DNA of 64,000 nt from Salticus scenicus (Eukaryota; Arthropoda; Arachnida; Araneae; Salticidae), in assembly GCA_963930645.1 (NCBI GenBank), contig OZ005652.1:352928602-352992601 (forward strand), given 5' to 3'. Positions 43,975 to 56,506 of the stretch are shown piece after piece. A model generated the notes under the pieces. The model was not told the origin of the DNA, searched no databases, and saw only the letters and a program-made list of their open reading frames with translations. Positions within the stretch are counted from its first letter, which is position 1. Each line of letters opens with the position of its first letter. The position numbers were made by a program, and so were the translations under genes.

Positions 43975-45099
43975 TAATTAAAAAAAAATTGCAATATCTT
44001 CATGTTTTACACATAGTGAAAGCAAAAAATGACTTCAGAAAATATTCTGTGTGTGTGTGTGTTTGACATTTTTGACTGGGTATCACATGAGAAGAGCTGG
44101 ACGAAACTGAAGGATTCTCGGCAGGAATTCAGGTCTGTACCTAACTAAAAATTGTGTATATTAACTTTTATGAAAATTTCTCCCTTTTCTGCCCTGGAGA
44201 ACAGAAGGAAAAAACATATTTGTAAGATAACTTGACTCCAAATTACTTCACGGTGAAGATATTGCATATGTAAAAACTAGACTTAAAAAAAAATCTGTGA
44301 TTTTGCACTATTTTTAATGAAGGAGAAGAAGAAAATCAAATTTCGGAAGTAACTTTCACAAATTCTGTATTTTGGATTAGAGATCTATCAACAAATGGCA
44401 CAAAGATGTTGAAAATAGCATCTTCTTTAGGATATTTTCAAAGCACATTTTTCAGTGATTTTCGATCTTTGGGGGAGAATTGGGCAAATTATCTTATAAG
44501 ATCGCTTTTTGATGAGTGTAAAAGGTTATGCGTATCCAACATCTAGTAAAAAGAGGTTTTGCGAATCCTCCCCCCCCCTTCCCAAGAATAATAACGCGGC
44601 AATTAGGGGGTGGGACCACATTTTCTAACATAACTTTACTCACAGTTATCGTCGGAAAGCGATATTTCTTTCATGTGTCCGTTGGTTATGCATGTGTAAC
44701 ACGTATTTTAAAAGAATTTAGCGAAATTACCAGCTCTTATTGGATAAAAAACACAATTTCAAGCTTAGATCAGCTTTAAATCACCTTAAAATAACGCATT
44801 TTGATGTGTGGGTGTTGATTAAGTGTACAGAATACGCACTTCTGTGGGATTTTGCGAAAATTTTAACTTACGCGTGAGGAATGGAAGAACACATACGGGT
44901 AACGCACTGCCGAAAGCAGTGGGGATCCAAACTCCTCGTGTTGCGAGCGAGAAAATGCATCTGAAATTTTAACTTAGGTTTCGGCGGATTTCTCAGAATT
45001 TTTTTTCTTTTTCTTTTTTTCTCTTTTAATTTTTATTACTCATGATGCGGAATTTCGAAAATTCATTTAAATACAAATTTTTCTCTGTAAATTTCCCAG

Positions 45100-45133
<34 letters not shown>

Positions 45134-46870
45134 CGATATCTTCAAATTTCGCATCTTGAAAGCCAAGCAGGACTTCAGAAAATTTTCTTTGTGCGTGCAT
45201 GTTTGTCTCTGTGTGTGGGTCATTGTGTATGTTTCTCTGTATCGCTATTTTTGGCCAGGCATCACGTGAGAACGGCTAGTTTTAATTCAATGGATCTTGT
45301 AAGAAATTTAGTCCTGTACCTATCTTAATATTGTATCCGTCTATCTTTACGAAATTCTCCCTCATTTCCTCTTGGGAGGAGGTGGAGGAGGTATACGGTT
45401 TTAAACTTAATTCCTCTCCAAATTACTTCACGGTTAATAAATTGCACATGAGGAGACTAAACTTGAGTACATAAATACTAATTTCTGTGATTTTTGAATT
45501 TTAGATTTTTAAGAGCGGGGGAAGGAAAAACAATTTTCAGAGGGGCGAAATTCCACAATTTTCGGATTTTTGAGTAGGTTTGTACCAATAATTGTACTAA
45601 GATATTTCAAAGAGCCGTGGATTTTCTTTAGGATATTTCCGAAAACCAATTTTTGGTTTATTATGATTTTCGAATTCTTTGGGTGGGGGAGGGTCGCTAC
45701 ATAGGGATAAATTTGAAACTACCCTTTAGGGCTAAATTTGTCCTGGGATATCTATGGGAGCTGCCATCGCAAATTTTTGTGCATGGATTATTTATATGCA
45801 TCCAACACATACAGTAACGCGAATTTTAAGAAATCTACCCCACCCCATTACTCCCTAGAATTAGCAAAAAAAAGTTTTAGGTATAACATGGCTCCGAGTT
45901 ATTTCACAGTGAATTGAGCATAGGAAGACTAGACGTGAGTACAAAATAATAATAACAACAACAATAATAATAATAATAATAAAATAAATAATATAAAATT
46001 CTTTATTTTTATTTTTAATGTGGGAGGGGGGATAGTTTGAGTAGATCTCTACTAAAAATGGTACAAAGATGTTGAAAACAGTCATGCGTCTTCCTGAGGG
46101 TATTTTCAAAAATCCATTTTTGTGTCTTTGTGATTTTTGCTATATATATATTTGGGGGGGGGGGTTACGAGGCGACAAATATAGATATCTTCTTTTAGCG
46201 ATACATTTGTCCTGGGAAATCTATGGCTCAAACAACACACTTATCCACAATAAATCTTCAGGAAACTTCTAGGATGTCCTTTCATCTTGAAGACATCCTG
46301 GTATAAGATGTAGGATTAGGGGGAGTTTCAGTCACGAATTTTGATGCATAAATTGTTCATATGTATCCAACACTTATTGTAACGCGATTTTACGAAATTC
46401 CGCCCCTTTGCAACTTTGAGGTCGGGGGCAATAAACACGCTTCAAAGCGTAACCTTGCGCCGAATTATCTCAATAAGAATATTTTTTATGTGAGAATTGT
46501 TTATTTTCACCTATCATGCAATATAAATGGATTTTGTGAAATCCCTCCCCCTTTTAAAGTGTGTGTGTGTGTGTGTGTTTGATGGGTATGTGCTCATTAA
46601 TTGTACGCAATATGCACTTTGATAGGATTTCAAGAATAGTCTAACTTACCCGCGAGAAAGAGGGTGCAAAATTCGGGTGACTTACTGCTAAAGGCAGTGG
46701 TGACCGAGACTCCTCATGTTGCGAGCAGGAAAAGCACTACCGACCGCAGCAGGACGTTTAACTTAGTTTTCGACTGATTTCATAATAATAATAATTATTA
46801 TTATATTTTAGTTTTTAACTTTTTGAGATTTTTAATAATTATATGGAATTTTAAGAATTCATTTAAATAC
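43975..46870. repeat. Two direct copies of a >1-kb interspersed repeat
   Basis: Copy 1 is about 43975-45100 and copy 2 about 45125-46870. Shared landmarks, in order, are TTGCGATATCTTCA with GACTTCAGAAAAT, GGCATCACGTGAGAACGGCT, CTGTACCTA, AATTACTTCACGG, GAAAA with TTAGGATATTT, ATGCATCCAACA, a line of AACGCG(A)ATTTTA, then CGGGTAACGCACTGCCGAAAGCAGT near 44898 and a variant near 46675, and finally TTTCGANTGATTTC and AATTCATTTAAATACA. Copy 2 contains internal duplications. The CACTGCCGAAAGCAGT hairpin block is the reverse complement of the block in the 2590-3195 array. No coding frame was recognised. Confidence 0.75.
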
Positions 46871-47510
46871 AGTGTCTAGTAAAACGTGCAAAGCTTGCCA
46901 AAAAATAAATAATAAACATTAACTGCTTACTAGCGAGTGATAATAATGATATGTTAAGATTCTCTATATTTCATGTATCTCATTTGTAATCTCATATATT
47001 TCTTGATTTTGAGCAAATTTAATAATTTCGTTTAAAGAAAAAATAGATGAAGTTTACAATGTAAAATTGGTAGGTACACACAAGATTAGATGATTACCTT
47101 ATTACTGTATAATGTAGAATATGGGATACCAACATTCTCTTCCTAATTTTTATAGCTTTTATTCCTTTAGCAGTTTCTTAAGCTAATCATGTGTTCAGGT
47201 AAAAGATTGAAGGTTATGATCAAGACCAATCCACCAAAATTAATTGATTTCATTTTAATATTCTATGTATTTATATTAGTATTAATTTTTTTACTTGATG
47301 TTTAACCTTATTTGTTAGTAAAAGTATGTAAAAAAATGTTTACTACGCCTTACACAGCTAATTAACTAAAAATTATCTTTATCAGAAATAACTTTGCTAC
47401 TTTAATATTTTATTTGCAGTTTTTTGGCTACAGTTTTATTATTGGTGAAAAGCATGCTTAAATATTTCTGCCCAAAACAGATATAGCCTACTTTTACGTA
47501 TATACATACA

Positions 47511-47590
47511 AATGAAATTTTCAGGAATCCAATACATTCTTCTTTTATATACATATAAGAGGAATACATTGGATTTGTGAAAATTTTTGA
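47511..47590. repeat. Imperfect 33-bp hairpin with short loop
   Basis: TTTTCAGGAATCCAATACAT on the left faces its near inverted copy ATTGGATTTGTGAAAA on the right, with a loop near TATACATA. Several differences would be tolerated as G-U pairs if transcribed on the plus strand. It has the size of a microRNA precursor, but no expression evidence can be read from DNA. A tiny MITE is equally possible. Confidence 0.45.
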
Positions 47591-48347
47591 CTTCCAGTTT
47601 TCTATGGAATTACATGTTTGAAATATCTTGAAAAAAATAACTCTACCATTTCTTTTTTTCTTCTTATTTTTTACCTCGCTATATGTAAGCTTCGTTTTAT
47701 ATGTCTTTACATGTATATAAAGTTTCTCTTACCGGAAAACATTTTAGGTTCCTTTTACTTCTTTAGGTCCCTTTTCTGTCTTATGATCACATTATCTCCA
47801 AATAATGCGTATAATACGTGTAATAGTGAGTAATGGAAGTCGTGTGGATTTTTCACACCAGATTTGTTTTTTGAAATATTCTGTTTTAATAGTCTTTTTT
47901 CCTTTCTTTTAATACTTTTATAGAAACATAAAAAGTAGAAAAAGTTGCATAAATCGTTCATTTCTTTTTGAAGTATATTAATTTACTTATTAGAATCTAT
48001 AGAATCTATACTATCGTAACCCTCATTTACTCAAATCTCAATTTTTGAAATATTGCTTATGTTTGAAGCATTTGTATTGGCACTCGTTGTTTTAATGAAT
48101 AATTTTTGAAATTATATAAAGTGTTTAAATCGATAAGATTCTAAAAGAAATTTATAAAATATTCGAATATATTCCGCTTACCATTAAAAAAATTGCAATT
48201 TTAGAATACACCTAAAGGCAATATATAGAAGACAGTTAAAAAATATTCCTCTCAGAGTAAACAACGTTTGACCTCACTAGAAACCGCAAAAAATAATTTA
48301 ATTTAGGCAGACAAGTTTCTCTACCTAGTAAATTTAAGGAAAAAAAA

Positions 48348-48351
<4 letters not shown>

Positions 48352-48386
<35 letters not shown>
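48352..48386. repeat. (TA)n microsatellite
   Basis: About 17 TA units. Confidence 0.9.
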
Positions 48387-48388
<2 letters not shown>

Positions 48389-48429
48389 CTTACATTAATA
48401 AGCAAAGCAGTCATGTTCATTAGACCCTA

Positions 48430-48545
48430 TATGGATGGTTTATTCTGGAACTCACGTTAATATGGTTTAGGATCCCCTTCAAATGTCAACTAAGGAGGAC
48501 ATTACAGCAAGGCCGTTGACTCTCGAGTAACTAGTTGGCTTTTAA
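48430..48545 (+). repeat. SINE 3'-region-like fragment
   Basis: Phrases TGGTTTATTCTGGAACTCAC, TTTAGGATCCCCTT and GGAGGACATT...GGCCG follow the same order and spacing as in the SINE at 60360-60560. The resemblance is weak and no Pol III boxes are present, so this is probably an old truncated copy. Confidence 0.35.
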
Positions 48546-50036
48546 CCTTAAAAAAACAGTACCAGTATATCATATCATGTATATATACAAGTATATCGCT
48601 TATTAATATACTGTAATATACGTGTTTAAATTAAACTGAAAATGTATAGTTTATGTCGATGAATATTTTAATTTATAAGTATTAAATGATGTAAAGTTCT
48701 TGATATTTGAATATATATACTGATTTAACGTATTTTAGTTATTTGATTTTAGAAAGAACGGATAACTTAATAATAGTTTAATGAAATATGTGCAAATGTA
48801 AAAGTCATTTGATAAAAATAATTATTCTTAAAACGTAATAAATAATTTTAATCAAAAATATTTTTCTAAGAAACTTACTCCGAATCACATGTTTTAAAAT
48901 TTAGAAGTGCTTTTAAACCAATTTAAAACATGAAAACAGTTACTCTATCAAATTTAAAACAATTTTACAACAGAATCTAAATGTCATTTATGAAATTATG
49001 CTGTAGGATATTTTCTAAATTTTAAATATAATTCAATTACTAACAATAATTTGTGTAATACCCTTTGGTTAAAATAAATATTTGAAACGATAATTAACAT
49101 TTAAAGTTTCTAACTGTTAGTAACTGTTTAATATTTCGAAATTTCCTATAACTTATATTTGAAAGACAGATTTATGAAAGTGTAATGATTAAAGAGTCAC
49201 CAAATATAAATAACTGTTCTTCCTTAATAATTTGTGATAAAGGGAAAGAAGTTACAAATATGATTTTTAACTCAATAAATATTTATATAATTTCTAATTA
49301 TATTATATTACAGTATTTATTTGTAACAATTTATCTACTTACTATAAAAGACATTTGTGACATATGCTGTATGATATTTTCTAAAATGTAAATGAAGCTT
49401 TTTTTTGGCAATAATATTTAATACTTTGGTGTTAAAGGTAAATCGTTAACATGAAAAAAATATTTTATAGGGTCAGACTGCTCATAAATGTATGATATTT
49501 TCCAGTCTGCTGTCAGATTTATTTTAAAGAGAACGTTTTTAAAGTTTCCCAAGTAGCAGAGAAACGTTCTGTGAACGTCTAATAACGGTAACAATCGTTC
49601 AAACACCGTGTTTCGTATCAAAAGGACGTTCTATAATAGTAGACGTTCTATAATTAGACGTTCAAAAATAGTATTATTTAGAACGTTTTGAAAAGGTTTG
49701 CTTTGTAACATCTATAAAACGTACAATTCTAGTACTATGAAAAACGTTCAAGTGCATCACCGTCGTAACACGTTCTGTCTCAGTGTAATTATAACGAATT
49801 TAATAAAATGCCTTGTTTTTTAATTTTTGTTGCCTTATCTTCAGTTTTACGTTTTGTTGACATGGCATGATAGAATAATTGCTGAAAAGTAATATTGATG
49901 AGATAGGGAATAAAATACAAAATATTAAACTTTAATTATTGCAAATTATTAATTAATAATAATAATAATATTGTATAATAATGATAATTTTATTAATTAA
50001 TGCTAATTATTATTAATTATTATTTAATTATTGGTT

Positions 50037-50620
50037 CAGTTTGGATACGTATCGGCTGACAAATGGCGCTAGTATTCTTCAAGTTAATTTTATTAACAGG
50101 AAGGCAATGGCTCAACTTCTATTATTTATAAATGTTCTAAACTTGGTAATTGGTATTGATATTATGTAAATCTTTGCCGATTCAGTGTGGGTGTATATCG
50201 AATGACAGGTAGCGCTGCTACGTTTCCGCTTATGAGAAGGTTTTATCTCAGCTTTTATAATTCCGTATATTTACTAAACCTTGTATGTAAGACATATATT
50301 ATGACAAAATTATGATGTTACAATTTGGGTATATAATATCCGCTGACAGATGGCGCTGCTAGTACTTTCTGCGAGTTTCCAAATAGATATATATCTCAGC
50401 ATTTTTTAGTGAAAATTCCACAAAAATACATATATAAAAATGTAATTTGTATAAAGCTCAGTTGATTAATTGTTTTCTGATTAAAATATTAAATTTTAAA
50501 ATATTATGGACGCTGTATCTTACTAATTAATGAGCTTAGTTTAACTAAACTTGCTGATTACATTCGCTCAATAGGTGGCGCTATCATCCCATTTCATTTT
50601 CATAATTTTTGATATGGCAG
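50037..50620 (+). repeat. Degenerate tandem repeat with GATGGCGCT motif
   Basis: The block CAGTTTGGATACGTATCGGC followed by TGACAAATGGCGCT recurs near 50037, 50182, 50321 and 50547 with decreasing similarity. The period is about 140 bp, longer for the last copy. It lies inside the GAACGTT-ended element. The CAGATGGCGCTGCT in the third copy resembles half of the CTCF-like motif seen in other repeats of the window. Confidence 0.65.
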
Positions 50621-50638
50621 AATAGGACAAAATTTCGT

Positions 50639-53587
50639 ATACATAAGAGAGAATTATTTTAACTTTTCATGTGAAATAATATATTTGTAATAGTCAGCCA
50701 GAAAAAATAAATAAATAATATATATATATATATATATGTAATGGAAATTTGTGCAGAGCATCGCTCTCCATTGATTAAAATTTTCAGTATGGATATTTTA
50801 CAACAGAAAGTCATTCATATCTTTAAAAAGAATTGTTTAACCCTAAATGTGTGGTAATTTAAAACAAAGTTATTTTTCTTTTTACATTTTTAATTTATAA
50901 ACACATTTCCTAGAATATCTTCTGCATATCATAAAGTTGACTTTCTTTGGATACTTCTGTTATACTTCCTTCGGATAAAAATCCTCAGCATTCGTTATAG
51001 AAGATAATTTTGATAAATAATAATTTTAATAAATAGTATGTACTGCACAGATTTGTATAGAAAAACATAGTAGAAAGTTTTGTGATGGCCCCAACATACT
51101 AATTTTAAGAAAAATTAAACTTAAAATAGCATGATTTATTATTATTATTATTATTATTAAGAGACGGATGTTAATGAAGAAATTGTACTTTGCTTAGTCA
51201 GCAGTTTATCCCTTCACGTGAGTTAATAATCTGGCCATCTGCTAGTTATTCCAAAATTAAATCATTTTCGCATATTTATTGCGACTTGGCTTTTTTTCTG
51301 CTATCCTTATTTCTTTTCTGCACTGCTTTTCCTTATTTCTCTTTTATTTCTAATTAAATTTTCTCTGTTCTAAAAATTGACAGTACTTACATGATTAAAG
51401 AGTAACTTTTATTTTCCTTTCTTATTTATTTCTTTATTTATCTGGAGAACGGATAACTGAAATAGGAGTTCTCATGTTTGCTAAATGACATTCAAGAAAA
51501 GTGTTGCTATAAAATGTACTGTACGAAACATAAGCATACATTGTTCACATGCACACAAAGCATGTTTTACATAAAATATATTTTATTATTAGCTTACGAT
51601 TTATAGGGAGAAGTTAAAATATTCAGATACATTAAATGGTATAAGTGGAAATTGATTGAAACATATTTTCAATTGTGTTGAACGTTTTTAAGTTTCCAAC
51701 AAAATTAAAAAACATTTAAGACTTAAGCTTGTTAATCTACCTTCTTTTTTTCTGCTCTCTAATATCAGAAAATTATTGCAGAATGCTTTAAATTTGATAC
51801 ACATTACACAGTTTTACTGCGGCGCATTCTTTCTTCAATATTACTTCTTTAAAGCATATATTAATATTTTTACACAGCACATCATAACATAATTAACATT
51901 ACATCTTTCGTATGCAAAGAAATGATTCGTGTAGATTATTATTAATATTAATGATTGTTTTAAATGGACCTACAAACACTTTCAGATTAAATGTGGAATG
52001 TAAGTCGAAATTGCTCATTGGAAATATTGCATAATTGTTGCATAATATGATTTTTTCTCCCTTTACTTTTCTTATTACAGTATATGGTATGCAGGAAACT
52101 TTTACCGATATACCGGTCTATTAAAAAAAATAACATATTTTAAACTTTCCTTTTCGAACTAAAGCTAGACAGACAGCTTTTGTGAGATTGAAAAAGGCAT
52201 GCGATGTTTCAGCTACGATCAAATTTTTATATTTTTCTTTATAATAAACGTCAATTATTTTGTAAAATATTATTACATAGGCACACAATAGCACATAATA
52301 AAAAAAAAAAAAACTGAATAAAAACTTGGAGTTTTTTATTTCTCATAAAAATAATATCTATAACAAAAATAAACTCCTATTTCAACAATAATACAAAAAT
52401 GACAAGTTTTTCGGAATATTGAATTTTAAAAAAACGAAAAAATCGCCAAACCGCAAAATTCTCATCGGGTTTGCCAGTTGATGTATCCTCAGACCCGGAC
52501 TTCAAGGTCCAAGGTACTTTCTCCTTCTACATATTCATCGTGTACCGTGTTTAAAAGAGTTCCTAACATTTGGATACAAATCTGTTTTTGTATAATCCAT
52601 ACAGATAAGTTTATTTCACATATTTTCATGTCTAAGATTTGTACAATTTTGCCTATATGTTGCATTGAAATTTAAGAAAATTAAGTAAATTAAAATTTCT
52701 CGAAAACCATATAAATTTAAAGAAAATTAAATTTGAAAATTTTAATATTTTAAATATTTTACGCTAACTACTTTTCAATGTTTTCCCTTTAGATTTTATG
52801 TTGCTACAATTTAATGTTAGATAGATTTGAGTTTATGTTTAGATTTTATTGTAACACTGTAGCATGTAAAAACAGGTGGGAAATTAGCAGGTAGATTTTT
52901 AAAGATTTTATTATTGAAATTTTTTTATTTAATTTATATTTTAAGAAATTTGTATTGTTATATTTCAGTGCATGTGTATGTAAAATTTATAAATTTTAAA
53001 TCAATGTTTTCAATAACATTTTACATACGCATGTTATGAAATGTAAAGATATTAAGTATTTGAAAACGTCATAGAACCTTTTTATATTAAAAAAAATAAT
53101 AATAATATTTTATTGAAATTATTTAAAATACTTCTCTTAGATATTTTTATTTCTTCCATCGATCGTACATTAATATAGTTTAACAATAGAATATATAACA
53201 TATCTGGTTATTAATTTGTTTTCATTGATAAATTAAAGTTTTAAAAATATATTTGTATTTAAATGCCAAAGTTTGCAATAAGGTTCAGTATTTACACATA
53301 AAAATATTTTTGCAATTTTTAACTTAACAACGAATTCTCAAATTAATGACCCAAATACGGTTAGTTTCTATTCTTAAAATATGATAAAGTAAAAGGAAAG
53401 GAAAAAATAATAATTAGTCAGCAGTAAGCATTTAACACTTAAAAAAAAATTCAAAAATTTGAGTTAAATATTTTTTTAATTATAGTTTTCCAGAAAGCTG
53501 AAAATACTTGATCTTGTTATATTTCAATGCATGTATGTAAAATTTTACAATATTAAGTCAAATATTCACACACACGAACAAAAAATC
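50639..53587. other. Interior of the GAACGTT-ended element
   Basis: AT-rich, with a TA tract near 50718-50738 and an ATT tract near 51138-51159. No transposase motif was seen on either strand. Confidence 0.6.
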
Positions 53588-53724
53588 ACAAGAGAGGGAG
53601 AAAAAAAAGGGATAAAAGAAAAGTAAAGAAAAGAAAAAAGAAAAAAGAAAAAAGAAAAAAGAAAAAAAACGATAAAAGAAAAAAGAAAAAAAAGGATAAA
53701 AGAAAAGTAAAGAAAATAAAAACA

Positions 53725-53759
<35 letters not shown>
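53588..53759. repeat. Purine-only tract followed by (TA)n
   Basis: 53588-53720 is almost entirely A and G on the plus strand, made of AAAAGAAAAAAG and GATAAAAGAAAAGTAAAGA units. It is followed by (TA)n at about 53730-53759. Long mirror-like purine tracts can adopt triplex structures. This one separates the interior of the element from its right end. Confidence 0.75.
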
Positions 53760-53761
<2 letters not shown>

Positions 53762-54009
53762 GCAATTTTAGAATGTTCAAAGAACGTTTTTTAGAGCGTT
53801 GTGAGAACGTATATATAATACGTTCTCAGAACGTTTCATTGGAACCAATAGGGAAAGTTACACGTTTACAGAACGTTTTCTGTACTGTATTATTCGACAT
53901 CTTCAAGATGGACAGATAGACGTCTATAATACGTACAAGCTAAACGTCCTTTGAACGTGTCTGCAGAACTATTTTTGATCGTTCAGAGAACGTTTCGGTG
54001 CTACTTGGG

Positions 54010-54828
54010 TTAATGCTTGAAAAATCACCAAATACCAATAAGATCTCTTGTAACAAAAGTAACAATGGTTATCTACATTCCTTTCTAAGATATGGCGATA
54101 TTCGTTATTCTGGTAATTCAGTTTAAAAGATATTGAACCGATTGCAGAATTCTGGTAAATTATAAAAGAGCTATTTAGCCAATTAGAATGTTTTTTTCGT
54201 TTTTGACTTGCTGTTGAGTCAGTTGTAGTTGATGTTTGAAATGTACTGCCAGTATGTAGCTGTGTGCGAAAGTGCCTTAAGTTTAAATTGTATATATGTA
54301 AATATTTTTTTTATAATAATTAATAAATATGTTTGAAAAACAAAGATCTGTGGATTACTATTATACTCTTTAATTATAATTTGAGATGGTGGGAGAGATA
54401 TAATACACAAGTATTATAAAAAAGCTGTTACAAATACTATACATATGTGTATGTGTTATTTTTAGCAAATTTCCCATTTTGAACGCATGCGAAATCAAAA
54501 GGTTATTAAAATTTTCTATATATGATTTAAATAACAAACATTTAACGGTAACAAAAGCTTTCTTTTTATTCTTTCATTCAAAAAAAAAATACTTAAATAT
54601 AATTTAAATTAATATTGTTTCAAAAATAGTTTTAGATGTTTTGGGCAAATTGTTGGGATTTAAAAAAAATAGAATTACTAAATTATGTATAATATAATTC
54701 ATGCATACTTGATTACTGGAAATGAACGTATTTAACAAGCGCAATAAATGCAATTTGTTTATTAAAATGATATGTATATAATTTAATTTGTCGTAAATTA
54801 AACTTCGTCAAGACTATATTTATAGTAT
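54010..54828. other. AT-rich non-coding DNA
   Basis: No feature was recognised. Confidence 0.6.
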
Positions 54829-55830
54829 ATTAATTAAAATATATTGAAAAACACTTTAAATACGCATTAAATTTATTAAAATCGTTTACAAAACATTTCA
54901 CTACAACGTAATGGCATCATCAGGTAATTTACACAAAAACAGATGAGACAACATCTTATATATACCATGAATTTTGTTACGGTTACAGTATAAGGATGAC
55001 TAGAAATAAAATATGATGAATCCATTTGTTACATTAATTAAAATATATTGAAAAACACTTTAAATACGCATTAAAATTTATTAAAATCGTTTACAAAACA
55101 TTTCACTACAACGTAATGGCATCATCAGGTAATTTACACAAAAACAGATGAGACAACATCTTATATATACCATGAATTTTGTTACGGTTACAGTATAAGG
55201 ATGACTAGAAATAAAATATGATGAATCCATTTGTTACTTGAACACGTAAAGATTGGTTGAGAGCAAAGAAGGGAGCAGCAGAACTACAATCTGTAGGCTC
55301 AGTAGGAGCGACATTTTCAGGAACAATGCCTTATATTGAACATAAAAATTACGTAGTTACATGAATTCAGGAAATAAGTTTGTGTTCTGGGATGCTCACA
55401 CCAGGGCAATATGCCACAAATACTTGTAGAAGAAACTTAATTTTAAAAAGAAGACAGAAAATTTCCAATAACCATCCTAGAACTCAACCTTATTTCCTGA
55501 ATTCATGTAACTATGTAATTTTTATGTTCAGTATAAGACATCGTTCCTGACAAAGTTGCTCCTACTAAAGCCTACAGAATGTAGTCCTGCTGCTCATTTA
55601 TTTTTTCTCAACCAATCATTATATGATGAAGTAACAAATGGATTCATCATATTTTATTTAAGTTATCCTTATACTGTAACCGTATCAAAATTTCTGGTAT
55701 ATGTAAGATGCTGTCTCATCTGTTTTTGTGTAAATTACCTGATGCTGCCATGATGGCGACAAGCTTTGTACACGGTTTTAATCAATTTTAATACATGTTT
55801 AAAGTGTTTTTTAATTACTATGTTAACACG
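54829..55830. repeat. Large hairpin with one partly duplicated arm
   Basis: The unit 54829-55034 is repeated almost perfectly at 55035-55238. The second copy then continues to about 55372. The stretch 55488-55830 is the reverse complement of 55035-55372 at about 85 percent identity by eye. It includes AATTTACACAAAAACAGATG, GAATCCATTTGTTACTT and GAATTCAGGAAATAAG. The central loop of about 115 bp is unique. No protein family is recognised in either direction. Transcription through it would give a long double-stranded RNA. On the minus strand the unit contains CTGATGATGCC...GTGAAATG, loosely like the order of conserved hammerhead-ribozyme bases. Confidence 0.8.
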
Positions 55831-56464
55831 TGTGATTAGGACCGATTCTAAACTTTTAGAAGATTTAGATTTTAATTATGTTTAAATGTATTAACCCTTT
55901 TGTCTACTGACGGTACTGTAATGGGCCATTACATTAAAAAATGTACAAAATCAATTTTTTTGGAAGAATTGTGAAGTGTGTTTAAAATTATAGAACGTAT
56001 GTACCTCACATAAATCCTATAAAATAGAATTGAACGCTACACGTGGTCAATTTTTGTTATAGAAAGGATTTTATAGAGTTCTGTCGCTGTTTTAGCTTGC
56101 TGTATTTCACGACCTTCATTTGTGTTACAACCACTTTATTATACCACTTCAATAATCCACTATCAAACTTGGAAAAAAAAATAAGCATAAAAAGTAAATA
56201 CTTTTTTAACAATTTTTTAAAGATCCTAATATCTTTTTAAAGCTCTATGTACCAATGATACACTAAAGAATTATCTTACTTAAATCCTCATTAATTACTA
56301 AGATTAGGTGATAGGCATAATTTTTATTGCATGTATCTTTAAAAATCATTGTTAAGTAAACTAAAAATTTATCTTTCAAATATGTTTTTTTCCTGTTTTA
56401 TAAGAAAATAAAAAAATGGTTAAATTCTAAATATTTTATGGATAAGACTGAGATGCACACAAAT

Positions 56465-56506
<42 letters not shown>

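Larger units (their letters stand above)
46871..49547. other. AT-rich non-coding DNA
   Basis: Contains a hairpin (47511-47590), a (TA)n tract (48352-48386) and a SINE-like fragment (48430-48545), listed separately. No gene was recognised. Confidence 0.6.
49548..54009. mobile_element. DNA element with ends built of GAACGTT motifs
   Basis: The left end is CCCAAGTAGCAGAGAAACGT and the right end in reverse complement CCCAAGTAGCACCGAAACGT. Both subterminal regions (49548-49780 and 53765-54009) are packed with AACGTTCT and GAACGTC-type motifs in both orientations. The interior contains a tandem array, a purine-rich tract and a TA tract, but no transposase. It is therefore non-autonomous. The superfamily is unclear to me, and a clean target duplication could not be read (GTTT on the left, TTAAT on the right). 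Confidence 0.7.

Noticed and set aside
53586..53780. Minus-strand Phe/Leu-rich frame resembling membrane helices
   Set aside because: It is the translation of the purine tract on the opposite strand.
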